From Stachybotrys elegans (Eukaryota; Ascomycota; Sordariomycetes; Hypocreales; Stachybotryaceae): a DNA stretch of 64,000 nucleotides. The stretch spans positions 310,001 through 374,000 of the forward strand of contig JAGPNK010000015.1 of the NCBI GenBank assembly GCA_020746835.1. The letters are read 5' to 3'. Made by a program: the position numbers and the translations under genes. Positions 41,440-52,701 of the stretch are shown in pieces. The notes below the pieces were generated by a model. It had not been told where the DNA came from. It saw only the letters and a list, made by a program, of their open reading frames with translations, and ran no database searches. The stretch's first letter is position 1. Each line of letters opens with the position of its first letter.

Positions 41440-41953
41440 GCTGACGTGAGGAAGGGAAATGAAAGATAGAGACAGAAATGAATTCGGTCAAAGATATCAA
41501 GCTCAGACTATAAAATCGCAAGCCAGGGCCATGTTCGGTGACATTGACCTGCCTGCCTGATGTATTGCCTTGGGTAAATTCCCACTCATCCGCTCCACAA
41601 CTCCGTTGTCGAAGACAGATCCCGAGAATGGGATCCCGTCCTCTTGTGTATCTAGTATAGACAAATTGTGAGGCAGAAAATAATAGATTATCCCGTTGTC
41701 CTCCCTTCCGTCAGCGCTTTCTGTTTAGACACAGTTGGTTGCCATGCAACTGTGCATCTTGAGAGTAAGATGAGGCGGTGCGTGGCAATTTGTCAGCTCA
41801 GCCCCATCAAGAATCCGAGCAATGCGGCCCCGGAAATTTCCCTAATTTCCTTCCTTCGAAGCCTTCAAGCCTTACTCTGCATTCCATCATCCTAGATGCG
41901 CATTTGCCAGCTATTTGACGTACAATCCTACCCTGTCCTATCAGGAGTTCAGT
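41440..41953. promoter_or_regulatory. Divergent promoter region, kinase / bZIP
   Basis: 514 bases between the two divergent starts. No specific factor sites are called. Confidence 0.35.
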
Positions 41954-42843
41954 ATGGGCGTTTTAAAGACCAGGAACCAGTCTCAGAGCCAGTTTCAGAC
42001 GCCGGTCGCGGATGAAGATGACTGGCACAACGTCACCGACGCAAAGAAGCGGAAAAAGATCCAGGACCGCCTGGCCCAGCGAGCTCGCCGTATGCTCCTC
42101 TTCCCAGCCCGTAGAAGCGCTCATTGGAACCAACATCGTCTATAGGTCAACGCCTCAAGGAGGCCGCTGCCCAAGCCAAGGCTACCCGGCCGCAACAGAC
42201 GGACTCAGCGAGTGACGTGTCTGGCCCAAGCAGATGTGTCCAGGGTGAACCGTCCCAATCAGTGGCCGATGAAGACCAGTTGTCTTTCAGCACCGTCTCC
42301 CTCGTTTCCTTTCCAACAGCCGCCGCTCTGCCGTGCTCCTCGGGCGATGATTCTTCTTCTTCCAGTACCCAAAGTGAAGCCTCACGATGCATCGTCATCG
42401 GCAGCCAGGAACAGAGCCAGAAGCCCGACAATCCATCCCTAACCATCAGCATCCCCCATCTATTGACCCCCCTCGCGGCATGGTTCATCAACACTCAGTG
42501 CCTGCAGCTACCGCCCTGCCAGGGCATGCAGAGAACGTCCCAGCCGTGCGACCCGAGCGTGCCCGAGGCCCTCCACCCGACGCCCACACAGCTCATGGTC
42601 CCTCATTCCATCGGCATTGACGGGTTTCCGTTCCCCCACTTCCGGGACAATTACATCCTCATGTGCGGCCTCTTGTTCAGCGAGGCCGAATTCATGCACG
42701 ACCTGCACCTCTCTTCGTCCTTCTCCATTGTCCCGGGCGGCCTGCCGTGGGACCCCAGGTCTTGGCGCGTTCACCGGCAATTCGCGGAGAAGTACGCCCC
42801 CATATTTGGCAGCATGCTCGAAGTGGACATGATCATGGCGTGA
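41954..42843 (+). CDS. bZIP-like regulator with DUF3425 region
   Basis: 277 residues: exon 1 41954..42089, intron 42090..42145 (GTATGC to CTATAG), exon 2 42146..42843. The splice lies inside the basic region and gives DAKKRKKIQDRLAQRARR followed by QRLKEAAAQ, the AP-1-like bZIP DNA-contact sequence. As is usual in this fungal family, no long leucine zipper follows. A Ser-rich linker leads to a C-terminal DUF3425-type domain with FPFPHFRDNYILMCGLLF and LPWDPRSW. Such proteins are nuclear transcription factors, some linked to stress or secondary metabolism. 308 bases upstream of the alpha-galactosidase gene, same strand. Confidence 0.85.
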
Positions 42844-43150
42844 ACTACCCGAGGGAATTGGAGCCCGTCGAGCATCATTCCACCAACGATTTCTTGCATA
42901 CACTGCCGACTGCCAGCTTCCGGTGCTGGATTGGGCGCAGGCGCATGATCGTCATCTCCCCGCAGCCTCCCCGCAAAGTCGGGGTTACCATGAAGCCTGT
43001 GGCGATATTGTAAGCGGCCCAATGAAACCACCATCTGCCGCAAGCCAACCCCATCATTCTCGTTTGCGTGTGGTATAAAAGAGATGAGACATGGATGGCG
43101 CATGAAGGACGGCCAGCGATCGGGCGCTGTTTGTCAGAGAACAAGCACTC

Positions 43151-44965
43151 ATGATGCCGTCAGCTACCACCTTGACTCTCGCCTTGGGCGCATGCTTCCA
43201 CCTTGGCCATGCGGCGCTCCTCAAGTCTCAGACGCCGCCCATGGGCTGGAACTCATACAATAGATATGGCTGCTCCCCTCGCGAAGACATCATTCGACTC
43301 AACGCGCAGGGCTTGGTCGACCTTGGCTTCGCGGACCTCGGTTATAACATCGTCACGGTAGACTGTGGCTGGCCTGCCAGAGATCGCGATGAGGAGGGCA
43401 GGCTGGTTTGGAATGAAACCCTATTTCCCTCCGGCCCTGTGGCTCTTGGCGAGTTTATCCACGGTCTTGGTCTCAAGTATGGGCTGTACTCTGGAGCTGG
43501 ATATCTTCAGTGCGGATCGGAAGATATCCCGGCGTCGCTTGGTGAGTGTCCATACTCGAGTTCTGTGATTGATGAGAATAAAACTGACTCGCTTTCACCA
43601 ACCTAGGATTTGAGGTGATTGATGCTCAATCCTTTGCAGAATGGGGAGGCGATACTCTGAAGTGAGCCCAGACCTAGGTCAACCAGAGGCAATTGCTGAC
43701 CTCGTAGATATGACAACTGCTACTCGACGTCAACAACTCAGATGGTTGACTCGAGTTCCGCCGAGTCTCAGAGCCCAGAACGTTTCATTGTCATGGGCGA
43801 CGCTCTCAACGAGACAGACCGTGATATCCAGTACTTCCTCTGCCAATGGGGTATCGGGCGCAACGTGCCGGAATGGGCAGCGCCGCTTGGAAACTCATGG
43901 AGGATGAGCAACGACATCTTCGGCGCATGGCGCAGCATCTGGCGCATCGTCAATCAGGCCGTGCCTCATTCCCGGTGCACTGGCCCCGGCGCCTTTGCCG
44001 ATCTTGACATGCTCTTGTAAGTTGATCGATCCATTGCCACGATGCAGCTATTGACGGTGTTCAGCGTCGGCCTCGGTGCTCTGTCGCCCGAGGAGGAGCG
44101 CTTCCACTTTGGCTTCTGGGCCATGATGAAGTCGCCTCTCATGATTGGCGGTGTCATGGACCGGGAGCAAATCCCTGAAGAATCGCTCACCATAATGTCG
44201 AATGCTGAAGTCATCGCTATCAATCAGGACCCTCTGGCCAAGGCAGCCGAGTTGATCATCCGATACACCGAAGGGGAGTGGGATGTGTGGGCAGGGGAGC
44301 TCTCGGGTGGCAGAAAGGTGATTGGTGTTGCCAACTGGCGAAATGCGACCCAGACTGTTGACGTTGACCTTGCATTAATTGGCGTGGCTTCTGCTGCGTC
44401 GCATGAGCCCTGGTCCAGCACCTATGGCTCCGTCTCTGGAGTTGAGACTTTTGAGCTTAAGCCCCACGAGCTGCGTATCCTCATCCTCAGCGACATTGTG
44501 GCTGCCAATGCGCCGCAGTCGGAAGGCTACTATGGCGCTGATGAAGCTGCCCTGTCGGGAGGAGCTGGTCTGGTCAACTGCCCAGACAACGAGTGCCTGC
44601 CTACTAACCAGAAGGTCGGCAACCTCGGCATCGGCGCGTCCGCCACATTCGAGGGCGTATCCAGCCCCGTCAGCGGCTCTGTCCTTCTGGGAGTCGACTT
44701 CATCAACTACCAGTACCATTTTTCCGAGGCCTGGACGGACGGCACAAACACGCGCAACATGACCATCACGGTCAACGATGAGGAGGCGAAGCGCTGGGCA
44801 TTCCCGTTGGCGGGCAATGACTGGTACGAGACGGGACGGCTGCTGATTGAGGTGGATGGCTTTGTCGAGGGCGAGGCGAACAAGGTGACATTTGCTGCCA
44901 TCCGGGGGAGGGAGAATTATGCTCCCGACCTTGTTGGGTTTGAAGTTCTTTCCAAGGCTTCATAG
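43151..44965 (+). CDS. GH27 alpha-galactosidase with C-terminal CBM35-like domain
   Basis: 551 residues: 43151..43541, 43607..43661, 43708..44016, 44065..44965; length divisible by three. Secreted enzyme removing terminal alpha-1,6-galactose from galactomannan and raffinose sugars (EC 3.2.1.22). The signal peptide covers about residues 1-22 (ATTLTLALGACFHLGHAA). The GH27 barrel starts with PPMGWNSYNRYGC. The nucleophile Asp is in KYDNCY, split by intron 2, and the acid/base Asp in the ADLDML block, split by intron 3. The VGLGALSPEEERFHFGFW block follows, then a beta-sandwich. Residues about 405-550 (YYGADEAALSGGAGLVNC onward) look like a CBM35/CBM6-type module. Confidence 0.93.
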
Positions 44966-45123
44966 TGCAAGCAAAGCGCGACGCATAAAGTGCACGGTCG
45001 GCTATAAGCAAATAGGTGCTCTCAATTGGCAATGCGGATGAAAATGTTCCAAAATATACATTCATGGCCAAAAGCTAATACAATAAACCTGGGTCATCAA
45101 CATCAACGTACATGCTGGCCTTG

Positions 45124-46684
45124 TTAAAGCTTGGGTCTCAGAGTGTGGCCCATTTCATCCTTGTACGTAGCAAGGCGGTTGCGTTTGCTGTCGCCGCCAT
45201 GGCTTACCTGGACGGGCGCGTCGAATACGCCAACCTTGTCCTTCTCCTTCCTGCTTGCGGCGTCCACGTACTCCCTCTCGCCTTCGCCGAGGTAGATCTG
45301 TCTGGGGCGCCAGATCTTGACGCCCGAGGGGTTCAGCATCTGCTGTCTCCAGTGGGCGAGCCAGCCGACGCAGCGGGGCACGGCGAACAGGACGGGGTAG
45401 AAGCTGTGAGGCGGGTTAGACTCGTGGGGCGAAGACGGGTAAGTAAGGGTGGAGAACTCACTCTAGAGGGAAACCCATGGCCTGGTAGATGAGGCCGGAG
45501 TAAAAGTCGACGTTGGGGTACAGATTCCTGCTGCGCATAAACTCGCTCTCGCGGGCATACTTGGCAAGTGTCAGGGCCGTGTCGAGCAGCTGGTTGCGAC
45601 CGGTAATCTTGAAGACCTCCTCGGCCAGCTCCCGGATGGCGGTAGAGCGGGGATCGACATTCTTGTAGACGCGGTGGCCGAAACCGACAAGCACTCGCTC
45701 GCGCTTCTCCACCTTTTCCATGAAGGCGGGCACGTTCTCCGGGGAGCCAATCTCGATGAGCATGCGGATTGCGCTCTCCGAGGCGCCGCCGTGGGAAGGA
45801 CCGTAGAGAGCCGAGCAGCCCGATGCGACGACCGAGTAGGGGTCGACGAGGGAGCTGCCGACCTGGAGAACCGTCGCGGTGGAGCAGTTGACTTCGTGGT
45901 CGGCGTGGATGATGAAGAGAGCGTCTAGGGCCCTCTCTAGCACGGGGTGAGGCGTGTACTCATGGCCAGAGAGGTTGTCGAGGAGATAGAGGAAGTTGCC
46001 CGTGTAGGAGAGACCATGAGCAGGGCGGTTGAAGGGACGACCCTGGCGCATGCGGTAGGAGGCGGCAGCCAGGGTGGGCGCCTTTCCGATGATGCGGAGA
46101 ATCTGCTTGTCGATGGTCCTGAGGGCCTCGACATCGCCCGTGGCGGCGTTGGTGTAGAGCTTCTGGCCCTGCAGCGAAGGGTTGGCCTCGGGTGCAAAAG
46201 TGCCCAGGGTGGCGAGGGCCGAGGTCAGCATGCCCATGGGGTGAGAGTCGTAGCGGAACGACTTAAGCATGTCCTCGACATCAGTGTGGACAAAGGTGTG
46301 GTGGAGGACCTCATTCTGCCAGCTGTCGTACTGGGACTGCGTGGGGAGCTCCCCGTAGATGAGCAGATAGGCCGTCTCGAGGAAGTTGCTCTTCTTGACG
46401 AGCTGCTCGATGGGGTAGCCACGGTAGCGGAGGATGCCGTCCTGGCCGTTGATGTAGGTGATGCGCGACTCGATGACGGCCGTGTTCATGTAGGCCGGGT
46501 CGTAGACGCGCAGGCCCTGGGAGGTCTCATCCTCCGCGCGGTCACCGGGCTGGGGCTCGGCCTTGATCTTCTTGATGTCCGTGGCCAGGACCGAGTTGTG
46601 CTTGATGGGCAGCTCGTACTGCTTGCCGTTGCGGTTGTCGATGACGGTGAGCGACGGCTTGCCGCCGGCCTTGACAATAGCCAT
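45124..46684 (-). CDS. Citrate synthase, probably peroxisomal
   Basis: 500 residues: exon 1 46684..45462, intron 45461..45404 (GTGAGT to TCACAG), exon 2 45403..45124. Condenses acetyl-CoA and oxaloacetate to citrate (EC 2.3.3.1). Long-form family features: GILRYRGYPIEQL, a HADHEVNCSTATVLQVGSS block with the catalytic His, SALYGPSHGGASE, VLVGFGHRVYKNVDPRS with the second His, and the late catalytic Asp in PNVDFYSG. It starts MAIVKAGGKPSLTVIDNR without a mitochondrial presequence and ends RPKL, a variant of the PTS1 tripeptide. This suggests the peroxisomal or glyoxylate-cycle form rather than the TCA-cycle form. A methylcitrate synthase role is less likely. Confidence 0.93.
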
Positions 46685-47224
46685 CCTTTTCAATATGCGT
46701 GACTGTGCGAATATCTTCTCTGTGCTACAGGGGGGGTTTGAAGCGAGGATTGAGGAGACAGGCGGATGATATGGGATGAGATGGGATGAGGTCGAGGACA
46801 AATAAACCGTCGTCAGTCACAAGCAAAGGGATGGATGGATGGTGGTGCTGGGCGTCTCACAGGCTGACGCTAAGCTGGAAATGATGCATCAGCCGGCCCA
46901 TTTGCCGAGGTTCGCTGGGGCCGGTAATTTTCTCGGCCCGCTGAAGCTCAACCGCTGTAGAGGCAGCAGACAGGGCAGAGCCGAGTTTGATCGAGAGGCA
47001 TTTTCATGGTCCTCGCCTGAAGGCAAGTTAATATATAGAGATGACAAAATTTATTACTTGCTTGTATTCGTACCAATCTAATGTCTTGAAATAACATTGG
47101 GGCGGAAGCTGGACGAAGAGGATGCTGCTGCCCAGAATCACGTGAAAGAAATGGACACCTTTTGGCCTGAATTCATTCTTGTGATGCCTCAACATAATTG
47201 CCAACGTGACACGCTGCAACTTCT
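46685..47224. promoter_or_regulatory. Citrate synthase upstream region
   Basis: 540 bases between the citrate synthase start and the 3' end of the GH127 gene, including a GGATGGATGG stretch at 46830-46840. No other feature. Confidence 0.35.
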
Positions 47225-50200
47225 TCATACACTCAGCTCCTCCTCGGCTTCAACCGCCACACTCACAATGCTGTCACGCTCCTCCGCATCAAACACCCCC
47301 GCCTCCACAAACTCGTCCGCCAGCGCCGTCACCGCCTCCACAAACTCCTCGTGCGTAGCAAACGGCGCCTGGTCCCACAGCAGGTCCAGGAAGGTCGGCC
47401 CATCCGAGCCAGGCGAGGGGATGCCCTGCACCGGCACGTTGTAGCTCGGCAGCCCGTCGTTGCGCTTGCGGTTCGCCACGCCCGTCTCCAGCGTGCCAAA
47501 GACCACCTCGGGCTCCACGCGGCGGAAGTAGGACGACACGGGCTGTCGGTCGCTGATGTAGTATGGCCGCGCCGTCAGGCTGCCCGAGGCCGTCGTGAAT
47601 AGCGTGTCGCCCGAAGCCGAGGTGTTTGTGGGCTTGATCGCCGCCCGTGCGTAGTCGCCGTCGAGCTTCAGGTAGCGGTACAGCGAGAGCTGGTGGTAGC
47701 TGCCGCTGCCTCCGCTTGGGCGGCCCAGAAGCTGGAGAAGCACAGGTCCCCACATGATGGCCTGCGTGTCGGGACGGTCCAGCGCACGCTCAATCCTGAC
47801 GCGGAATGGCATGCGCACTTGGATCTCGTCCCCGGCCTGCCATGTGCGGCTCACTGTCAGGTATGTGCCGGGCTGCACGTCCGCTGTATCAACCTCCTCG
47901 CCGTTGACTGTTACCTCGAAGTCGCTTGACGCCACCCAGCCTGGCACTCGTAGCTTGATGTCGAGCGGACCCTCGCCATCAATTGTGAGCTTGGTGCTGT
48001 CTGCGCGCGGGAAGGATGTTTCCTGCTCGACCGTGAATCCTTTTTCCTCCCAGCTCAGCACAGAGGGCACGTATAGATTGACCCAGAGCGCTGATCCGTT
48101 GGCAGAGCGGAAGTACACCGTCTCTTGGTACTTGGTGTGGCTCTCCAGGCCGGAGCCTCCGCAGCAGGTTCCGGTGTTGCCGTAATCACGGTTCACTCCC
48201 GGCGTGAGGGGCTGAAAGTACGTCAGCTGGGGGTCACTGGTGGACGATGTGTCTCCGCGAGATCCGGCAATCATGTTGAACAGGCCGCGCTCATAGTGAT
48301 CCATGTACGAAGGGTTGTGCTCGTGCATAAACAGGTTCCGCGCCAGCTTCAGCAGGTTGTACGCAGTGCACGTCTCGGCCCCGTTTTGGGCAATGGCGTT
48401 GGCAATGTTGTCCCGGTTCTGGAACATCTCGGTGTTGTCGTTGGAGCCTGGATAGTTGCCGCCGGTGCCTCCGCTGGCAAACTCGCGATGCGGCACCAAC
48501 CAGCCATAGAAGTTCTTGGCGGCGGCAAGGTACTCCTCGTCGCCGCTGTGCTCAAACACCCTCAGGTATCCGATGAACTGGGGCACGTGCTGGTTTGCGT
48601 GTAGGCGGTTGGGACGACGCCGCCCGGGTCGAGTCTCCGGCGTCATGACCAAGATGTCGTTGTCCTCGACGGCCGCCCCGAACAGCGACTCGCGGTTGTC
48701 GAAGAACTTGGCCGTCGTGAGATGCTTGGCGTCGCCGGTGAGCTCGTAGATCTCGGGGAACACCTCATTGGCACCTCCAAACTCGCCAGCAATGTACAGA
48801 TCCCACATGTAGTTGAGGTCATCCCTCGTCAGGTTCCCTTGATAGTTGGGGTGGTTCTTGTCGCCAATCGTCAGAGCGAGGTGCGCCCAGTCGGCCATCT
48901 TGACAACCACCTCGAGGGCCTCGGTGTTGTTGGTGTTGTAATAGGCATCCAGCAGACCGCGCATGATCTTGTGCTGCGTGTACCATGGCGCCCACGTGTT
49001 GTTGTTGGGATTGCTTCCGTAAACGGCCCATCGCGGCGGACCAAGACGAAGGACGTTGTCTTCAGGCAGCGCGCCGAGATATCCCGGATGCGTAGGGATC
49101 CAGTCTGCCGTACCCGAGGACCCTTCGCCGACGATGCCGGCGTCTCGGCCATTGGGCGAGGAATCATCAACGTTGGTGCCGCTCTCCTCGTTGAAGCGAT
49201 ACCATGCAATGTTGCCGCCGTCTGTAGATCCTGCCGCCGAGGTTTGCAGCGACTGGATCTCGTCTGCGTCGAGGGCCCGGTCAAAGACATGAAACTCGTC
49301 AATCGTGGCATTGAGGTAGGCATCCCCATACTGCGAGCGGCCAATCCATCGGTTTCCGGGATTGCCAAGGTCTGCTGGGCCCAGCGTCATATTCTCATTC
49401 ACGCCTGCAACACCGCCATTGACGTACAGCGTGCCCGTTCCGCCCGTCAGCGTCACGGCCAGGTGCACCCATTCCCCGACGGGCAGCGTCGCGTTGCCGT
49501 TAATCACCTGCTCCCGCCCCGAGCCGCCCGTGGTTATGGCAAACCGCGGCGCATTCGTCGCGCCCGATCGCGGGGTGAGGAACATGTTCCTGGACGTGTC
49601 GTGGCCAAAGTCGAAGAGGCGGCTCCACGTCTGCGTCGAGGCGAGGTTCACCCAGCTGGCGATGGTAAAGTCGGAGAGCTGGTTGATCGTCTCCTGCGGG
49701 AGGGTGATGTATTGCGCGTTGCGGGAGCTGGGGAGTCGCAGCCCGTTCTCAAACCGGCCGGAGACGCGTCCGATCGGTGGCAAGTTTGGGTCTTCACCAG
49801 GTCCCTCGCCGTCCATACGTGCGGTAATGGCCTCTTGGGCTGCTGCGAGCTCCGACACCATCCAGTCGAGCTTTGTCTTGAAGATCTCCTCACCCTGGTC
49901 GGCGTACGCCTGCGACAGAGCAGACATGAAGTGGCCAGCCCAGTGCCCGCTCAACAGACCGCCGTCCTCCCACCCGCCGGGGAGCTCAATGTCCTCCGGG
50001 TTGGGGCGGCCGGCCTGGTTGTTGAACATCATCAGGAACCGGCGCTCATCGTACTGTCGGAGAAAGGATTTGATTCTGTCGCGCTTCTCTTGGAACAGAC
50101 CGCTGCCCAGCTTCACTTGCTCGAGACGGAACGGGCGCACTGGTGCTGTACTGCCTGTAGCATGGTCGGATGATTGGGGCTGGGCGGCGTCGGCGCCATT

Positions 50201-50257
50201 CATAATGGTGCCGGCTCCCAGAGCCAATATCTGGAGAAGTCGACGAGGATTCAACAT
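47225..50257 (-). CDS. GH127 beta-L-arabinofuranosidase with LamG-like insertion
   Basis: 1010 residues, single exon. The ATG at 50257 gives a plausible signal peptide (MLNPRRLLQILALGAGTIMN, cleaved after Ala-Asp-Ala); the in-frame ATG at 50287 places acidic residues first. GH127 enzymes release beta-L-arabinofuranose. The zinc/catalytic set is visible: GAETCTAYN (Glu and Cys ligands) and TGTCCGGSGLESHTK, with adjacent Cys nucleophile and zinc ligand. Unusually, about 230 residues forming a LamG/concanavalin-like sandwich (ITLPQETINQLSDFTIASWV through ATIDEFHVFDRALDADEIQS) sit inside the N-terminal part of the barrel, at about residues 145-380. Some N-glycosylation motifs are present. Confidence 0.9.
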   Translation of the reverse strand: MLNPRRLLQILALGAGTIMNGADAAQPQSSDHATGSTAPVRPFRLEQVKLGSGLFQEKRDRIKSFLRQYDERRFLMMFNNQAGRPNPEDIELPGGWEDGGLLSGHWAGHFMSALSQAYADQGEEIFKTKLDWMVSELAAAQEAITARMDGEGPGEDPNLPPIGRVSGRFENGLRLPSSRNAQYITLPQETINQLSDFTIASWVNLASTQTWSRLFDFGHDTSRNMFLTPRSGATNAPRFAITTGGSGREQVINGNATLPVGEWVHLAVTLTGGTGTLYVNGGVAGVNENMTLGPADLGNPGNRWIGRSQYGDAYLNATIDEFHVFDRALDADEIQSLQTSAAGSTDGGNIAWYRFNEESGTNVDDSSPNGRDAGIVGEGSSGTADWIPTHPGYLGALPEDNVLRLGPPRWAVYGSNPNNNTWAPWYTQHKIMRGLLDAYYNTNNTEALEVVVKMADWAHLALTIGDKNHPNYQGNLTRDDLNYMWDLYIAGEFGGANEVFPEIYELTGDAKHLTTAKFFDNRESLFGAAVEDNDILVMTPETRPGRRRPNRLHANQHVPQFIGYLRVFEHSGDEEYLAAAKNFYGWLVPHREFASGGTGGNYPGSNDNTEMFQNRDNIANAIAQNGAETCTAYNLLKLARNLFMHEHNPSYMDHYERGLFNMIAGSRGDTSSTSDPQLTYFQPLTPGVNRDYGNTGTCCGGSGLESHTKYQETVYFRSANGSALWVNLYVPSVLSWEEKGFTVEQETSFPRADSTKLTIDGEGPLDIKLRVPGWVASSDFEVTVNGEEVDTADVQPGTYLTVSRTWQAGDEIQVRMPFRVRIERALDRPDTQAIMWGPVLLQLLGRPSGGSGSYHQLSLYRYLKLDGDYARAAIKPTNTSASGDTLFTTASGSLTARPYYISDRQPVSSYFRRVEPEVVFGTLETGVANRKRNDGLPSYNVPVQGIPSPGSDGPTFLDLLWDQAPFATHEEFVEAVTALADEFVEAGVFDAEERDSIVSVAVEAEEELSV

Positions 50258-50876
50258 GGCTGCAGTTGTCGCGTCACTATCGCCCATGAACTACACCAGA
50301 ATACAGACGGGCGGATGGCACAACCACTGACTTATACATGGCCGCTCACCCCGGCGGCGGACCGGCTGATCATCCCGTATATCCCGTATACACCTCTTTC
50401 GCGCAACGTTAACTTGGTTCACTCGACGCACCTGTGGGCCGCCAGAGATAAGGAGGTTAGGGAGGGTTGGACGGCGATGTTTTGTCGCGTCCACATGCCC
50501 GCCGTCCGTCCCCTCACCCCCTCTCGGCCATAGAAAGACCGACTGGAAACGGGGGTTTATCAGGAGACGACTCCGCATAAGCAGATACCAGCGTCGCAAT
50601 CCATCGTCCCATTCATCCATTGGCCCCACTGGACACCCAAGAGCCGTCCAGATGTCCTGCGCAAAAGAGACTTTGATCAAGAGCTATATATGCTAGGATG
50701 TGACAGGGGTAAATCTGGATCGCCGAGGTTCCCTGTACCGTTTGAGAAGGTGATGTAGATTGACACCTCATGGCTTGTGCTATAACATTTTTTGGAGAAA
50801 TAGTCTGGATACACTGTCCCTGTCCACTGCCCTCTCTAACATCAATCTATCGCGCTGGTCAAGCACGAACAGTAGT
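50258..50876. other. Intergenic, no gene seen
   Basis: About 620 bases upstream of the GH127 gene, reaching the P450 3' end. No coding or repeat feature recognised. Confidence 0.4.
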
Positions 50877-52701
50877 CTAAGCGCCAGTCTGCTTCGTCTT
50901 CAGCTTGACGTAGCACATCTTTGGCTTGTGCGTGATTTCATCCACGGCCTCGTAGCTCGACAGGTGCTCGGGACACTTCATAAACTCGTCAAAACTCCAA
51001 AACAACAGCGTAATGATGATCCTCAGCTCCAAGTACGCAAGCCGGCGCCCAAAGCAGCCGCGTAGCCCCAGTCCAAAGGGAAGCGTAGGTCCAGCTGTAG
51101 AGTCAAACACGATCTCGCCGTCCTCCTCCTTCAGCCACCTCTCCGGGCGGAACTGATCCATGCCTTCGGGGTCCCACTGTCTATCCTGGCCCGCGGCTCG
51201 GCAGCTTTCGTTGCGGAGCTCCTCCTTGACCTCGAACCTGGGCTCGTTGAAGGACGGGCCTGTGCTGAGGAGAAGCATCATTGTTCCCTTTGGAACAGGG
51301 TGTCCGAGGACCATGGTGTCTTGGTTACACTGTCGCTCCAAGGCTGGTACGGTGCAGCCGCAGCGGAGGACTTCCTCGATGACGGCGGAAAGGTAGGGGA
51401 TGTTGGTGGATGCAATCTCGTGGGCGGTTGGGAGGCGCTCCTCGGCTGCAGCCGCGGGATGGCCTGCGAGGAGAGCTTCTTTGAGCTTCTTCTGACTCTC
51501 GGGGTGGTCGGCCAACAGCTTGAGACCCCAGAGGAGGGTGGTGGACGACGTGTCGTGTCCAGCGACGACAAAGCCCATGACCTAGAACAATCAGTATTGC
51601 CATGTCAAATATTTCCTGGCGAAAGCGATCGCTCACCTCATCCCGCATAACAGGAGAAAAGTACTCGGGCTTTCTCCCCTCCTTCTCAGCCAGCCACGTC
51701 TCTCGATCAACCATGAGATCGACGGCCGACCTAACTTCGGCTTCCCTGCCCTTTTCCTGCTGTTGTCTCCTCGCCACGGCCTTGGCTATCTCATTGTATA
51801 TCTGCTGCTCTCGCGCCTTACGCAGCTTCCGGTTCGAACTCGAGAAACCTTGCATAAAATAAGACAGCGAAACAGAGACATTCTGCAACGCTGCCCCCAC
51901 TTGCGTGGAGATGTGAAGTGTTGCCTGCAATGTCTCGTCTAAGGGAGCCTCTTTGAACACTGCAACGTCTTGTGGGTTCTCGTTCTTGGTATGTTCAAGG
52001 CTCTTGTCCCCGAGGTCCTGGAGGAGTTTGAGTTGCGGGACAAGGGAGCGATGGGGAAATGCCGTCCCAAAACTAAAGGCCAGAACAGCATCCAGAGCCA
52101 CATAGTATATGTCGTCAACAACGGAAAAGGCCCTCCCGTCTGCGATACGAGCCTTTTCCGCCCACAACGTCAGGAGCGTTTTCGTACTGGCCCAGATATT
52201 GGGCCCAGCCACGTTATTGAGAAATTCCGGGGACATGAGGTCCTGCAGAAGTCTACGCTGGGTCTTCCACTGGTCCCCGAGCTTCAAGTTGATGTGGTGC
52301 TCGGGAACCACACCCTTGAAAATCTCGATAGACCAGTCTGTGCGATCCCACTCCCTGGACCGGCGCATGAGGATGTCCTGGGACTCTCGAAAGTCACTCA
52401 GCACGAGCATCGGCTGGCTCAGAGGCTGGAGGAAGAGCTGGCAAAGCGGATCGTTGTGCTGCCGGGCTCGCTTGGCGATCCAGTCCATGGTGCTGCCGGT
52501 GTTTTGACGGAGCATAGCGGGAAGGTCGCCGAGGGGTGACTTAGCGGCAGCTTCATCGTAGGCGATGCCAGGGATGGGCTTTGGGAGAATTGACTGGTAC
52601 AGGCGGTACAGCATGAAGCTGCTTGCTAGTGCAACTGTGGCTCCTGTGGCAGCAGCGTTTTCCCCCATGGCGTCGACATAGTCCTGGAAGAGCGGCAACA
52701 T
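50877..52701 (-). CDS. Cytochrome P450 monooxygenase
   Basis: 589 residues: exon 1 52701..51637, intron 51636..51582 (GTGAGC to TTCTAG), exon 2 51581..50877. ER-anchored haem monooxygenase: N-terminal anchor (about 15-35, ATVALASSFMLYRLY), Pro-rich hinge (PKPIPGIAY), I-helix AGHDTSST, ExxR (EEVLR), PERW (FRPERW) and haem loop FGLGLRGCFGRR with the Cys ligand. The splice joins RDE to VMGFVVAGHDTS in the I-helix, as expected. The substrate cannot be inferred, and there is no backbone synthase gene in the window. Neighbour GH127 is transcribed in the same direction. Confidence 0.93.

Noticed and set aside
45947..46702. 251-codon plus-strand frame over the citrate synthase gene
   Set aside because: Shadow of the real gene; Val/Gly/Leu-rich sequence produced by antisense codons.
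48722..50173. 483-codon open frame on the plus strand across the GH127 gene
   Set aside because: It is antisense to a clear enzyme gene; GC-rich codon bias leaves long open shadow frames, and the translated sequence has no domain.
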